DNA from: Halolamina salifodinae
Lineage (GTDB): Archaea > Halobacteriota > Halobacteria > Halobacteriales > Haloferacaceae
DNA: 64,000 nucleotides
NCBI RefSeq assembly: GCF_017874235.1
Contig: NZ_JAGGLC010000007.1
Coordinates: 61,615 to 125,614 of the forward strand
Direction of reading: 5' to 3'
Position 1 is the first letter of the stretch. The number at the start of each line of letters is the position of its first letter. Below are positions 34,772-42,766 of this stretch, piece by piece. The translations under genes and the position numbers were made by a program. The notes beneath the pieces are model-generated. The model saw only the letters and a list, made by a program, of their open reading frames with translations, searched no databases and was not told the DNA's origin.

Positions 34772-35113
34772 CTACTCCGCCCAGTCGGGGTTGGTCCGTG
34801 GCGGCGAAAACACGTCGATGCCCTCGACGACTTCGTCGCCGCGGTTCTCGGCGGCGTGGACCTCCTCGCCCAGTAGGGTGTAGGACTCGCCGGCGCCGAC
34901 GGTGATCTCCTCGCCGTCTTCGAGGACGAACGTGAGTTCGCCCTGCGTGATCAGGCCGGCCTGCTCGTGGTGGTGGCTGTGGGACGGCACCGCCGCGCCG
35001 GGTTCGATCTGGAAGTGCTGGACGCTCGTTTCCTTGCCGCTGGCGCCGACGGTGAGGTGGACATCGTCGACGGCCTCGACGAAGTCCGATTCGTTGGGTT
35101 CGTAGTGATCCAT
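34772..35113 (-). CDS. Cupin-domain protein
   Basis: A 113-residue single-domain cupin starting MDHYEPNESDF. It has the two cupin motifs: PSHSHHHEQAGLITQGELTFVLEDG, with three histidines and a glutamate that bind metal, and a second motif around GEEVHAAENRGDEV. Small cupins of this kind may be metal-dependent isomerases, oxygenases or binding proteins. No substrate can be proposed. It is followed on its left by icd (convergent) and precedes repeat R3 on its right. Confidence 0.9.
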   Translation of the reverse strand: MDHYEPNESDFVEAVDDVHLTVGASGKETSVQHFQIEPGAAVPSHSHHHEQAGLITQGELTFVLEDGEEITVGAGESYTLLGEEVHAAENRGDEVVEGIDVFSPPRTNPDWAE

Positions 35114-35209
35114 GCGGATGTGTGGCGCGGGGAGGCGTATAGTTCCTGAGTTCGCGGTTATTTGGTGTGTGATGATGTGATGGGCTCGCGAAATTGGGGC
35201 TCTTGAACA

Positions 35210-35686
35210 GCGACGGCAACAGCATCTCTATCGTTGGCAACTTGTGACCGCAGGGCGCCGGACACGAGGTCCGGTCATCAGAAATCGGAGATTTCTGGTT
35301 GGCAGACGAGAATCGGAGATTCTCGTCAACGTCGCAGGAAGGCGCCGCCTTCCTGCTGGCAAACGAGAGCTTCGCTCTCGTTAACGTCGCAGTCCCGATT
35401 CCCCACTCCTCGCGGGTCGCTGACGCTCCCCGCTCGGTCTACCGTGGCCTCCCTCCGGTCGGCCACGCACCCTCCCCCCGCGGGCGTCGACGGCCGACGC
35501 CCGCGAGGCGTCCACCGCATCCGCACCGCCGCGCGGTGGCGCGCGACGTGAGCGCCGATGGGCGGGAGCAAGCGCGAGGGATGAGGGAGCGAAGCGACTG
35601 AATCGGCTGGGGAGGCTGTGGCTGCAGTGCGGGCTGTGCGGTCACAAGAGGTCATGGGAACTCCGCGGTCGTGTTCGCGGTCGCTG
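35210..35686 (+). repeat. Long palindromic interspersed repeat, copy R3
   Basis: Same order as R1: left arm (gcgacggcaacagcatctc...), inverted end acttgtgaccgc (35240-35251), core, inverted end gcggtcacaag (35638-35648), right arm ggaactccgcggtcgtgtt... to about 35686. Hairpins: agaaatc/gatttct, gagaatc/gattctc, an extra pair aggaaggc/gccttcct and cgagagc/gctctcg, and a GC hairpin gcgggcgtcg/cgacgcccgc where R1 has another stem. Linkers ggcgacg and ggctggggaggctgtgg are kept. No reliable gene lies in it. Confidence 0.85.
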
Positions 35687-35737
35687 TGCAGTATCGACGA
35701 CACCCACCTCCAACCCAAAAACCAATTCAGAAACGCC

Positions 35738-36562
35738 TTACTCCAACAACTCCTGGGGCGGGGACTGCCAATCACTCGCCGAATCCTCCGGCTCGTACCC
35801 CAGCAACTCTTTCGTGTGCTCCAGATCGAACCAGCTCCGCGGGTTGTCGCTGGTCGCGAAGAAGATCCCGAACTCCGTCTCCTCGTCCGTCAAACAAAGC
35901 TCGACCAACTGCGCCCAGTCCCGCAGCGAGAGCCACGTCCCCTTCAGCCGCTTCACCTGCTCGGTGTACTTCTCGCTCCCGCGCTCCCACTCGCCCTCCT
36001 CGACGCCCTTCTCGGCGTCGCCGTAGGGGTTGTCGTAGAGGCCGCCGCGGACGCTGGCGATCCGGGCGGCGTAGAACCGCTTGGGATACTCCCGGGTCTC
36101 GATGTAGAACCGGCCCATGTCCTCGCCGTAGGCCTTCGAGACGCCGTAGTAGGAATCGGGGCGCTCGTCGTCGTCGACCGTGACGTTCGTGTCGTCGTCC
36201 AGTTCGTACACGTCGGGCTTGCCCTCCTCCTCCCACATCCCGGCGGCGTGGATCGAGGAGGCGAAGATGAACCGCTCCACCTCGGCGTCCGAGGCGGCTT
36301 CGAGCACGTTCCGTGTCCCAGCGAGGTTGCTCTGCTGGACCGACTCCCACGACGCCTCCGTCGTCGGGTTCGCGGCGAGGTGGACCACCGCATCGACGCC
36401 GTCGAACGCCGGTCGGATGGCCTCGTAGTCGGCGATGTCGGCGACGTAGTCAACGTCCGGGGCGTCCTCGCGGTCGAGGTAGACGAACTCGTGGTCCTCA
36501 CCGAGATGCTGCTTGATTCCCGAGGCGACGCGACCCTCCGAACCGGTGACCAGCACGCGCAT
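35738..36562 (-). CDS. NAD-dependent epimerase/dehydratase family protein
   Basis: Extended short-chain dehydrogenase of 274 residues. The Rossmann motif TGSEGRVASGI starts at residue 6, with an acidic residue (YLDRED) binding the NAD ribose, and the catalytic pair is in DSYYGVSKAYGEDMGRF (Y-x-x-x-K), with Ser in FASSIHAAG. It resembles sugar epimerases and uronate dehydrogenases; the exact sugar is unknown. ATG at 36562 (MRVLVTG) is chosen; the frame continues upstream only over the divergent gene. Confidence 0.92.
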   Translation of the reverse strand: MRVLVTGSEGRVASGIKQHLGEDHEFVYLDREDAPDVDYVADIADYEAIRPAFDGVDAVVHLAANPTTEASWESVQQSNLAGTRNVLEAASDAEVERFIFASSIHAAGMWEEEGKPDVYELDDDTNVTVDDDERPDSYYGVSKAYGEDMGRFYIETREYPKRFYAARIASVRGGLYDNPYGDAEKGVEEGEWERGSEKYTEQVKRLKGTWLSLRDWAQLVELCLTDEETEFGIFFATSDNPRSWFDLEHTKELLGYEPEDSASDWQSPPQELLE

Positions 36563-36655
36563 ACTCTGAGGTGGGTGGAAGCGGGCATAAGCCCGGGGAT
36601 GCGCGGCGCCTGTGGAGGGCCGCACCGCCGCGCCGCCACAGCGAACGGAGGATTC

Positions 36656-37198
36656 ATGGCCGAAAGCGCACCACTCCCGTCCATGTACGCGGTCGTCGGC
36701 TGCACCGAGTGTGGCACCTACTGGCTGCTCACGGACCCGGAGGCGAGCGACTCGGCCACCTGCCCCAAGTGCGGCCGGCGCCACCAGACGAAGAAGCTCA
36801 AACGCTTCTACGAGACCGAGGATCGCGAAGCCGCCCGCGAGGCCCGTGCGGCACTCCTCGCGAAGAAACACGGCAACAGCGAGGCGTTCGACGAAGTCGC
36901 ACACGTCTCCGAACTCGAAGCCGAAGTCGAGGAGAGCGGCCTCTCCGAACGGGAGTACCTCGAACAGTCGGGCCTCGACGCCGACGAAGTCGCGGTCGCT
37001 GGCGACACCTCGAAGCAGTCCTCGCGCAGCCGCGACGAGAAGGTCCGCGACGCGGTTCGGGAGGGTGGGACCGAGGAGGAAATCCTCGCCCGTGCCGTCG
37101 ACGACGGCGTCCCGCGCGGCGCCGCCGAGAAGCTACTGGAGAAACTGCGCCGGCAGGGAGAAGTGATCCAGTCCGGCGGTGAGTTGCGGCTAGTGTAG
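36656..37198 (+). CDS. DUF5817-like zinc-ribbon protein
   Basis: The 180-residue protein has a zinc ribbon (MYAVVGCTECGTYWLL, then CPKCGRRHQ) in the first 45 residues, followed by a helical, charged region rich in E and R, and a small C-terminal winged-helix-like segment (SREGGTEEEILARAV-like). I associate the N terminus with the haloarchaeal DUF5817 family. ATG at 36656 is used; an internal ATG (36683) is also plausible because homologues often start at MYAVVGC. Function unknown. Confidence 0.78.
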   Translation: MAESAPLPSMYAVVGCTECGTYWLLTDPEASDSATCPKCGRRHQTKKLKRFYETEDREAAREARAALLAKKHGNSEAFDEVAHVSELEAEVEESGLSEREYLEQSGLDADEVAVAGDTSKQSSRSRDEKVRDAVREGGTEEEILARAVDDGVPRGAAEKLLEKLRRQGEVIQSGGELRLV

Positions 37199-37293
37199 GT
37201 TCAGTAGATAGATGGTACGCCCAGACTGGGCAGGAACTTTCTCCCACACCGGCGGCGAAGCGGCGAGCACGAGATGAGGTGGGCTGGCCGTGG

Positions 37294-37641
37294 CTACATC
37301 CACTCGTCGAGCGGCTCGGCGACGAACGGCCCGCGATCACCGTAGGCTTCGACGATGTCGAGAACAGCATTTGCGACTTCGTACGCAGAGACGCGCTGTT
37401 CGTAGAGCAGCATCAGCCCCGGGTGCTCCGAAGGGTCGAGGCCGGCGAAGTCCTGCACGTCGGACGTGATAACGATACGGTCCGTTTCCCTCGCGTACGG
37501 TAGCACGTCGGGCTTGTCGCGGGCACCCTTCGAAAGTGCGTCCTGTACGTGTTCGGCGTCGTAGCCCTCCGAAGCCAAGAAGGACTCCACCTGTGGCTCC
37601 ATGTTCTCGTCAAGGAGGAACGTCCATTCACGCCCGGACAT
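37294..37641 (-). CDS. DUF5615 PIN-like toxin
   Basis: The 115-residue protein starts MSGREWTFLLDENMEP, and has the acidic residues of the PIN-like fold: LLDENM near the N terminus, then DVLPYARETDRIVITSDVQDF. In the DUF5615 family these surround a metal-dependent RNase site. It lies 2 bp after the DUF433 gene on the same strand; DUF433/DUF5615 pairs are known VapBC-like toxin-antitoxin modules. The neighbouring RHH/RelE pair strengthens this reading. Confidence 0.8.
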   Translation of the reverse strand: MSGREWTFLLDENMEPQVESFLASEGYDAEHVQDALSKGARDKPDVLPYARETDRIVITSDVQDFAGLDPSEHPGLMLLYEQRVSAYEVANAVLDIVEAYGDRGPFVAEPLDEWM

Positions 37642-37643
37642 CG

Positions 37644-37958
37644 CTATTCGGGGGAAACTCCGTCCGGACGGTCGATATCCTCGGAGAAGGACTCGAACGC
37701 CCCTTCGCGCTCACGGCGAACTTCCTCCATCTCCCGGGGGTGCTCGTGGTAGTACGCCAGCGCCCGGTAGACATCCGCCACGTCGAGACCGTGCCGGTCG
37801 GCCACGGTCTGTGGATCGAGGCCGCGGCCCTCTACCCGCTCGTAGACGAACAGAACGCTGATCCGGCTGCCGGCGATCCGGGGCTGTCCCCCGAGTACGT
37901 CCGTAGTTTTCACTATTCGAGACGCGCTTTCGCCGTCTCCCGACACGGTCTCGCTCAC
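37644..37958 (-). CDS. DUF433 antitoxin
   Basis: The 104-residue protein has the typical DUF433 core, DVLGGQPRIAGSRISVLFVYERVEGRGLDPQTVADRHGLDVADVYRALAYYHEHP, an antitoxin helix-turn-helix-like domain (quoted in pieces: GGQPRIAGSRI and YYHEHP). It is 2 bp upstream of the PIN-like gene, the usual order. It would bind DNA for autoregulation and mask the toxin. No clear operator palindrome is visible in the 100 bp upstream. Confidence 0.8.
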   Translation of the reverse strand: MSETVSGDGESASRIVKTTDVLGGQPRIAGSRISVLFVYERVEGRGLDPQTVADRHGLDVADVYRALAYYHEHPREMEEVRREREGAFESFSEDIDRPDGVSPE

Positions 37959-38061
37959 AGTTGTTCATTGGTTGGAGAAGGTGAAAAGCGTACTGCCGAC
38001 GCGCTACCGCGACGAGACAAGGAACCGCGGAAAGCTGGACTGACTCTGCCGTCTCGAAGTT

Positions 38062-38325
38062 TCAAGGAGACTGGTGTCGGTCGTAGCCGTTCCGTCGATG
38101 CCCGACGGCTTCGACGACGAGCACGTCGTTCCCACGGTCCCAGTCCACGATCACCCGGTAGTCACCGACTCGGAGTTTGTAGTCTGGGTAGCCCGACAGT
38201 GGTTCGAGTCGGTGGTCCGTCCACTCGGTTGCCTCGTCGACCTTGTTGAGCACGCGGTCGGCGACTTGTGGATCGAGCGCGTCGAGGTGGTCCAGCGCCT
38301 GTTCGGTGTACTCGACCTCAGTCAT
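38062..38325 (-). CDS. RelE/ParE-type toxin
   Basis: The 87-residue protein has the small RelE fold: MTEVEYTEQALDHLDALDP, a central EPLSGYPDYKLRVGDYRVIVDWD with the basic and aromatic residues of the family, and a short VVVEAVGHRRNGY end. RelE toxins cleave ribosome-bound mRNA; ParE relatives act on gyrase. It overlaps the upstream antitoxin by 8 bp (38318-38325), which points to translational coupling. Confidence 0.87.
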   Translation of the reverse strand: MTEVEYTEQALDHLDALDPQVADRVLNKVDEATEWTDHRLEPLSGYPDYKLRVGDYRVIVDWDRGNDVLVVEAVGHRRNGYDRHQSP

Positions 38326-38593
38326 CGAGGTCGAGCCGTTCGCGCGCTTCCTCCGCCGATAGCGTCTCGCCGCGTTCCCGCTGTTCGCGGCTTCGTTCGA
38401 GGTCGTCGAGCGTCTCCTCGCTCAGTTCGGCCGGCGGCTGGACCCAGTCCCGGAGCGCGTCCCGGACCGCTTCGGACTTGCTGGAGTAGCCGCGACGCTC
38501 CCATTCCTCCTCGACCTGCTCCAGTAGCGTCTCGGGAACGCGGACGTTGATCTTCCGCATCCGGTCGTCGCCGCCCTCGGTGTCGGTGCTCAT
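38318..38593 (-). CDS. Ribbon-helix-helix antitoxin
   Basis: The 91-residue protein starts MSTDTEGGDDRMRKINVRVPETLLEQVEE, whose VRVPETLLEQV strand and helices are an RHH DNA-binding domain, followed by an acidic tail that can wrap the toxin. Its gene lies directly upstream of the RelE gene. A perfect 22-bp palindrome sits 4 bp before the ATG, so the pair is probably autoregulated. Confidence 0.88.
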   Translation of the reverse strand: MSTDTEGGDDRMRKINVRVPETLLEQVEEEWERRGYSSKSEAVRDALRDWVQPPAELSEETLDDLERSREQRERGETLSAEEARERLDLDD

Positions 38594-38596
38594 ACG

Positions 38597-38618
38597 CTGT
38601 GATACAGCTGTATCACAG
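38597..38618. promoter_or_regulatory. Palindromic operator of the RHH/RelE module
   Basis: A perfect 22-bp inverted repeat with half-site ctgtgatacag starts 4 bp upstream of the antitoxin ATG, in the 38-bp gap behind hmgA. RHH proteins bind such palindromes as dimers of dimers, so this is very probably the autoregulatory operator. It must overlap or follow the promoter. Confidence 0.85.
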
Positions 38619-38631
38619 AAAAGTTCTCGGG

Positions 38632-39864
38632 CTACCGACCCAGTTCCGCGTGCGCGCTCGAGAGGTTTCGCGACGCCAGCGCCGAGAGCAGCGAAAGCTC
38701 CCCAGCGAGCGCGCCCGTCGCGACACACTCAGCCAGCGCATCCGCGTTCGACCCCGCCGGGTCGCCGCCGCCGCGGATCCCCAGCACGTCCAGCCCCTCG
38801 GCCTGCGTGGGCAGTTTCGTCCCGCCGCCGACGGTGCCGACCTCGATTGAGGCCAGCGAAACCGCGGCGTAGAGGCCGTCCTCGCGGGCTTCGACCGAGA
38901 CGATGCCGTTGCTCCCCTCGACGACCTGCGCGGCGTCCTGCCCGGTCGCGAGATACATCGCGGCGACGACGTTCGCGACCTGCGCGTTGAACCCCAGACT
39001 GCCGGCTTTCGCGCTGCCGATCAGGTTCTTCCGGGTGTTGACCTCGGCGATGGCCTCGGGGGTGGTTTTGAGCGTCTCCTCGACGACGCCGCGGGGGATC
39101 AGCACCTCCGCGGTGACGCTGCGCCCGCGCCCCTCGACGGCGTTGATGGCGGCGGGCTTCTTGTCCGCACAGAGGTTGCCCGAGACCGCGACCAGCGAGG
39201 CGTCGGTTTCGGCCTCGATCACGTCACAGGCCTCGCCGGTGGCGATGGTCACCATGTTCATCCCCATCGCGTCGGCGGTGTCGTAGCGGAACCGCAGGAA
39301 GACGTTGTCGCCGACGACGTAGGGCGTCACGTCCAGCAGTTTCCCGTGGCTGGTCGTCGACTCCGCGGCCTCCCGGAGTTTGTCGGTGTTGTCCCGAACC
39401 CACTCCGCGAGCGCCTGTCCCTCGGCGATCCCACTCACGCGGAAGACGGGCGCGCGGGTCATCCCCTGCTTGGTCACGCGCGCCGTCGCGCCGCCCGCGG
39501 CGTCGATGACGGAGCAGCCGCGGTTGACGGAGGCCAGCAGGGCGCCCTCGGTGGTCGCCAGCGGGAGGTACGTCTCGCCCGAGTAGGCGCCGCCGTCGAC
39601 TTCGACGGGGCCGGCGACGCCCATCGGAATCTGGGCGGCGCCGATCATGTTCTCGATGTTGCTGCCCGCGGCCTTCTCCGCCGGGAACGTGTACTCGCCG
39701 GTACTCTCCAGATCGGCGCCCGAGTGGGATTCGACCACCTGCCGCCGGGCCGCGGCGGCGGTGTCGGCGTCGGCGTGGTCGTCGAGTTCGTACAGGCGGA
39801 GGTCGCCGCTGCGGACGCGGTCGGCGAGCTCCGCGGCGGCGTCGGCGTCGACGCGGTCGGTCAT
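38632..39864 (-). CDS. hmgA: HMG-CoA reductase
   Basis: Makes mevalonate, the rate-limiting precursor of archaeal isoprenoid lipids; it is the statin and mevinolin target. The 410-residue class I enzyme shows ENMIGAAQIPMGVAGP, TEGALLASVNRGC (catalytic Glu), MGMNMVTIATG, SGNLCADKKPAAINAVEGRG (catalytic Lys), and a C-terminal NAD(P)-binding GGTKLP-type motif with GIRGGGDPAGSNA. ATG at 39864 is favoured; the frame continues upstream but loses similarity. The upstream region faces an amidohydrolase gene across a 138-bp gap, and the toxin-antitoxin operator follows its stop. Confidence 0.97.
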   Translation of the reverse strand: MTDRVDADAAAELADRVRSGDLRLYELDDHADADTAAAARRQVVESHSGADLESTGEYTFPAEKAAGSNIENMIGAAQIPMGVAGPVEVDGGAYSGETYLPLATTEGALLASVNRGCSVIDAAGGATARVTKQGMTRAPVFRVSGIAEGQALAEWVRDNTDKLREAAESTTSHGKLLDVTPYVVGDNVFLRFRYDTADAMGMNMVTIATGEACDVIEAETDASLVAVSGNLCADKKPAAINAVEGRGRSVTAEVLIPRGVVEETLKTTPEAIAEVNTRKNLIGSAKAGSLGFNAQVANVVAAMYLATGQDAAQVVEGSNGIVSVEAREDGLYAAVSLASIEVGTVGGGTKLPTQAEGLDVLGIRGGGDPAGSNADALAECVATGALAGELSLLSALASRNLSSAHAELGR

Positions 39865-40002
39865 GGCTCGGGCTTTCGGTGGCGCGGGCAAACCGTTACC
39901 GGTCCCGGACGGCGGCCGCGGGAGCCACCCTCGCCATCCGTCGCCCGCCACCCCTCGCCCGCTTCCCGAACGGTTTTGCCCGATCCGGCCGGCTATCCGC
40001 CA

Positions 40003-41550
40003 ATGACTGAGGCCGCCGACACCGTCTTCATCGACGGCGAGATCCACACGCTGACCACGCCCGACGAGACGTACGAGGCCGTCGCCGTCCGGGACGGCGA
40101 GATCGTCCGGCTGGGATCGACCTACGACGTGGAGTTCCTCGCGGGCACCGAGACAGACGTGATCGACCTCGAGGGCCGCGTGCTCTTCCCCGGGTTCATC
40201 GACGCCCACACCCACCTGACCACCGTCGGGAAGTACCTCGTCCACGCCGACCTGTCGGCGGCCGACGACCTCGATTCGGCCGTCGCCGCGCTACGCGAAC
40301 GCGCAGAGGAGACCGACACGCCGGCCGACTCGGCGTGGGTGCGCGGCTACGGCTACGACGAGAGCCGCTGGCCCGAGGACCGCTACCTCGACCGCGAGGA
40401 CCTAGACGCCGTGAGCGAACAGCGCCCGGTCGTCGCGTTCCGTGAGGACATGCACGTCGCCTCCGTCAACAGCGTCGTCCTCGACCGCTACGAGAAGGAG
40501 ATGGCGGAAGCGAACGTCCACTACGGCGACGACGGCGAGCCCACGGGCGTGCTCGTCGAGGGCGCCGTCGACGTGCTCTATGACGCCGTCGCGCCCGACG
40601 CCGAGGAGACCGGCCGCCTCGTCGCGGCCGCGCAGGCCCACGCCAACGAGAAGGGCGTCACCGGCGTCCACGACATGGTTCGGGGCTCCTACGCGCCGGA
40701 GATCTACCGCGACATGGATCTCGCGGGCGAACTCTCGCTGCGTGTCCGGCTGAACTACTGGGCCGACCACCTCGACGCGCTGATCGAGACCGGCCTGCGG
40801 ACGAACCACGGCTCCGAGATGGTCCGCACGGGCGCGATCAAGACCTACACCGACGGCTCCTTCGGTGGTCGGACAGCGAAGCTCTCCGAACCGTACCACG
40901 ACGACACTGACGAGTACGGCTCGTGGGTCGTCGATCCCGACGAACTGAACGAGATCGTCCAGAAGGCCGACGACGCCGGCTTCCAGATCACCGCCCACGC
41001 CATCGGCGACGAGGCTATCGACGAGGTGCTCGACGCCTTCGAGCAGACCGAGGATCCCGGCGGGATGCGCCACCGCGTCGAGCACGTCGAACTCGCCTCC
41101 GAGGAGGCGATCCAGCGCTTCGCGGACATGGGCGTCGTCGCCTCCGTCCAGCCGAACTTCCTCAAGTGGGCGAAAGACGGCGGCCTCTACGAGTCCCGAC
41201 TGGGCGCGCGCCGCGCGGAGACGAACCGCTACGCGCTGCTGGACGGCGCGGGCGCGCCGCTGGCCTTTGGCTCGGACTGCATGCCGATGGATCCGCTGCT
41301 GGGGGTCCACCACGCCGTCAACACCGAGGTCGACGCCCAGCGACTCGCGGTGACTGAGGCGCTCCGGGCCTACACCCTCGGCGCAGCCTACGCCGGCTTC
41401 GACGAGGCGCGGCTTGGCACGGTCGAGACCCAGAAGCTCGCGGACTTCACCGTCCTCGAGCAGTCGCCGTGGGACCACGAGGACGAGATCGAGGACATCG
41501 ACGTGGCGATGACGGTCGTCGACGGCGACGTGGTGTACGACGGGCGCTAG
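40003..41550 (+). CDS. YtcJ-type amidohydrolase
   Basis: Metal-dependent amidohydrolase of 515 residues. The N-terminal beta domain ends at FPGFIDAHTHLT (HxH metal site), and later metal and catalytic residues are seen in GAIKTYTDGSFGG, ITAHAIGDEAIDE, RVEHVELAS and FGSDCMPMDP. This is the YtcJ/amidohydrolase-3 branch, whose substrates are mostly unknown. ATG at 40003 (MTEAADTVFI). Its stop shares a CTAG with the convergent gene at 41547. A TATA-like ggttttgccc lies about 30 bp before the start. Confidence 0.93.
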   Translation: MTEAADTVFIDGEIHTLTTPDETYEAVAVRDGEIVRLGSTYDVEFLAGTETDVIDLEGRVLFPGFIDAHTHLTTVGKYLVHADLSAADDLDSAVAALRERAEETDTPADSAWVRGYGYDESRWPEDRYLDREDLDAVSEQRPVVAFREDMHVASVNSVVLDRYEKEMAEANVHYGDDGEPTGVLVEGAVDVLYDAVAPDAEETGRLVAAAQAHANEKGVTGVHDMVRGSYAPEIYRDMDLAGELSLRVRLNYWADHLDALIETGLRTNHGSEMVRTGAIKTYTDGSFGGRTAKLSEPYHDDTDEYGSWVVDPDELNEIVQKADDAGFQITAHAIGDEAIDEVLDAFEQTEDPGGMRHRVEHVELASEEAIQRFADMGVVASVQPNFLKWAKDGGLYESRLGARRAETNRYALLDGAGAPLAFGSDCMPMDPLLGVHHAVNTEVDAQRLAVTEALRAYTLGAAYAGFDEARLGTVETQKLADFTVLEQSPWDHEDEIEDIDVAMTVVDGDVVYDGR

Positions 41551-41969
41551 CGCTCGAACGCCGACTCCTGGTTTCCGTCCGACTCGGCCGTGCGGGACGG
41601 CCGCGCGCCGCTGTCGAGCAGTCGATCCATCCGTTCTTCGAACTCCTCGTCGGTGAGTTCACCCTCGGCGTAGCGCTGCTGGAGGGTCTCGACCGGCGCC
41701 GTGTCGGCTTCCGCCTCGGTCGTCCGGCGTCGCCGCGCGGGGTTCGCCTCTCGGGGGGCCGCCTCGGCTTGCTTCACGAGACCGTTCCCGAGGGTGACCG
41801 CCAGCGCCGCCGCGCCGACCGCCACGAGCACTGCTAGCACCGCGGACGGGGGTGTCCCCGCTATCGACGTTCCGACCGCTCCGAGCACGGCGACGACCGA
41901 CAGTAGCGCCGCGAGGACCGTGCGGACTCTGACACTGGAGGGTGCGTACCGATGGACCAGTTCGTACAT
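41547..41969 (-). CDS. Two-helix membrane protein with SHOCT-like C terminus
   Basis: The 140-residue protein has two membrane helices (about residues 18-38 and 44-62) and, near the C terminus, the motif LQQRYAEGELTDEEFEERMDRLL, a SHOCT domain, found at the ends of many membrane and secreted prokaryotic proteins. The last 20 residues are disordered. It is convergent with the amidohydrolase, sharing CTAG at the stops. Function unknown. Confidence 0.85.
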   Translation of the reverse strand: MYELVHRYAPSSVRVRTVLAALLSVVAVLGAVGTSIAGTPPSAVLAVLVAVGAAALAVTLGNGLVKQAEAAPREANPARRRRTTEAEADTAPVETLQQRYAEGELTDEEFEERMDRLLDSGARPSRTAESDGNQESAFER

Positions 41970-42207
41970 GTCCGACGACTGTTCCTATCAGGCCAAATAG
42001 CTTCTGACCCCGTCAGATCCCCACACGGGCCGCGGACGGCGTCGTCGCCGTCCCGGAGAACGGTAGCACACCTGCACGTACAGAACCGCACGTCCAGCAG
42101 CGCGGGCAGGCCAAGCGACGCGTTCGGGACACGTCGGTGTCTGTGCGGGAGCGCGCGTAGAGCGTTCGGGGGAAAGAGCCATGTCCCAGACGGCCCATTG
42201 CCCGTGT

Positions 42208-42498
42208 ATGCTCCTCCAGGTCCCCGGCGGCCCCGAACTGCTGATCATCCTGCTCGTGCTGGCGCTGCTGGTCGGTATCCCCGTGGTGCTCGCGGGCGTG
42301 TTCCTGTTCACCCGCGTCATCGGCGGCGAGAGCGCCGATAGCGACGAGATTGCCGAACTTAAGGGCCGAATCGACGAACTGGAAGCCGAACTCGCTGCCG
42401 GCAGCGAGGCCGCACACAACGAGGTGACCGTGGAGGACAAACGGGCGGAAATGGATGACGAACGACCCGCGAGCAGCAACGACGATGCCGAACGATGA
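42208..42498 (+). CDS. Single-helix membrane protein (TatA-like), first of a tandem pair
   Basis: The 96-residue protein starts MLLQVPGGPELLIILLVLALLVG, one membrane helix next to a GGPE motif, and continues as a charged coiled coil (IAELKGRIDELEAELAAG) and an acidic tail. Related haloarchaeal proteins are often labelled TatA-like, but the amphipathic helix that defines TatA is weak here, so a Tat role is unproven. An upstream ATG at 42181 would add nine residues. Its stop overlaps the start of the paralogue (ATGA). Confidence 0.65.
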   Translation: MLLQVPGGPELLIILLVLALLVGIPVVLAGVFLFTRVIGGESADSDEIAELKGRIDELEAELAAGSEAAHNEVTVEDKRAEMDDERPASSNDDAER

Positions 42499-42722
42499 TC
42501 CTGCAGGTCCCGCTCCCCGGCGGGCCGGAGTTGGTTATCCTCCTGCTGGTCTTGCTGATGAGCGCCGTCTTTCTCGCCGTTCCCGTGCTGATCGCGGTTC
42601 TCGTCTACCGCTGGTGGCGCGAACCCGACGTTGAAGAGGCCGAGATCGAGCGGCTCAGGGCGCGGGTGGCGGAGTTGGAGGCCCAACTGGCGAACGAACG
42701 CGCCGACGAGGACGACCGCTGA
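42495..42722 (+). CDS. Single-helix membrane protein, second of the pair
   Basis: The 75-residue protein starts MILQVPLPGGPELVILLLVLLMSAVF and ends in a coiled coil (IERLRARVAELEAQLANERA). It clearly parallels its upstream neighbour: the same LQVP-GGPEL start and the same helix-then-coil plan. The ATGA overlap indicates translational coupling. Likely a paralogous duplication; the two could form a hetero-oligomer. Role unknown. Confidence 0.65.
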   Translation: MILQVPLPGGPELVILLLVLLMSAVFLAVPVLIAVLVYRWWREPDVEEAEIERLRARVAELEAQLANERADEDDR

Positions 42723-42766
42723 CGGAAACGGCAGGGTTCTTACTCCGGCGGCGCGCCTCCCCGGTA

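Noticed and set aside
41970..42207. Gene in the gap before the TatA-like pair
   Set aside because: No convincing start and composition on either strand.
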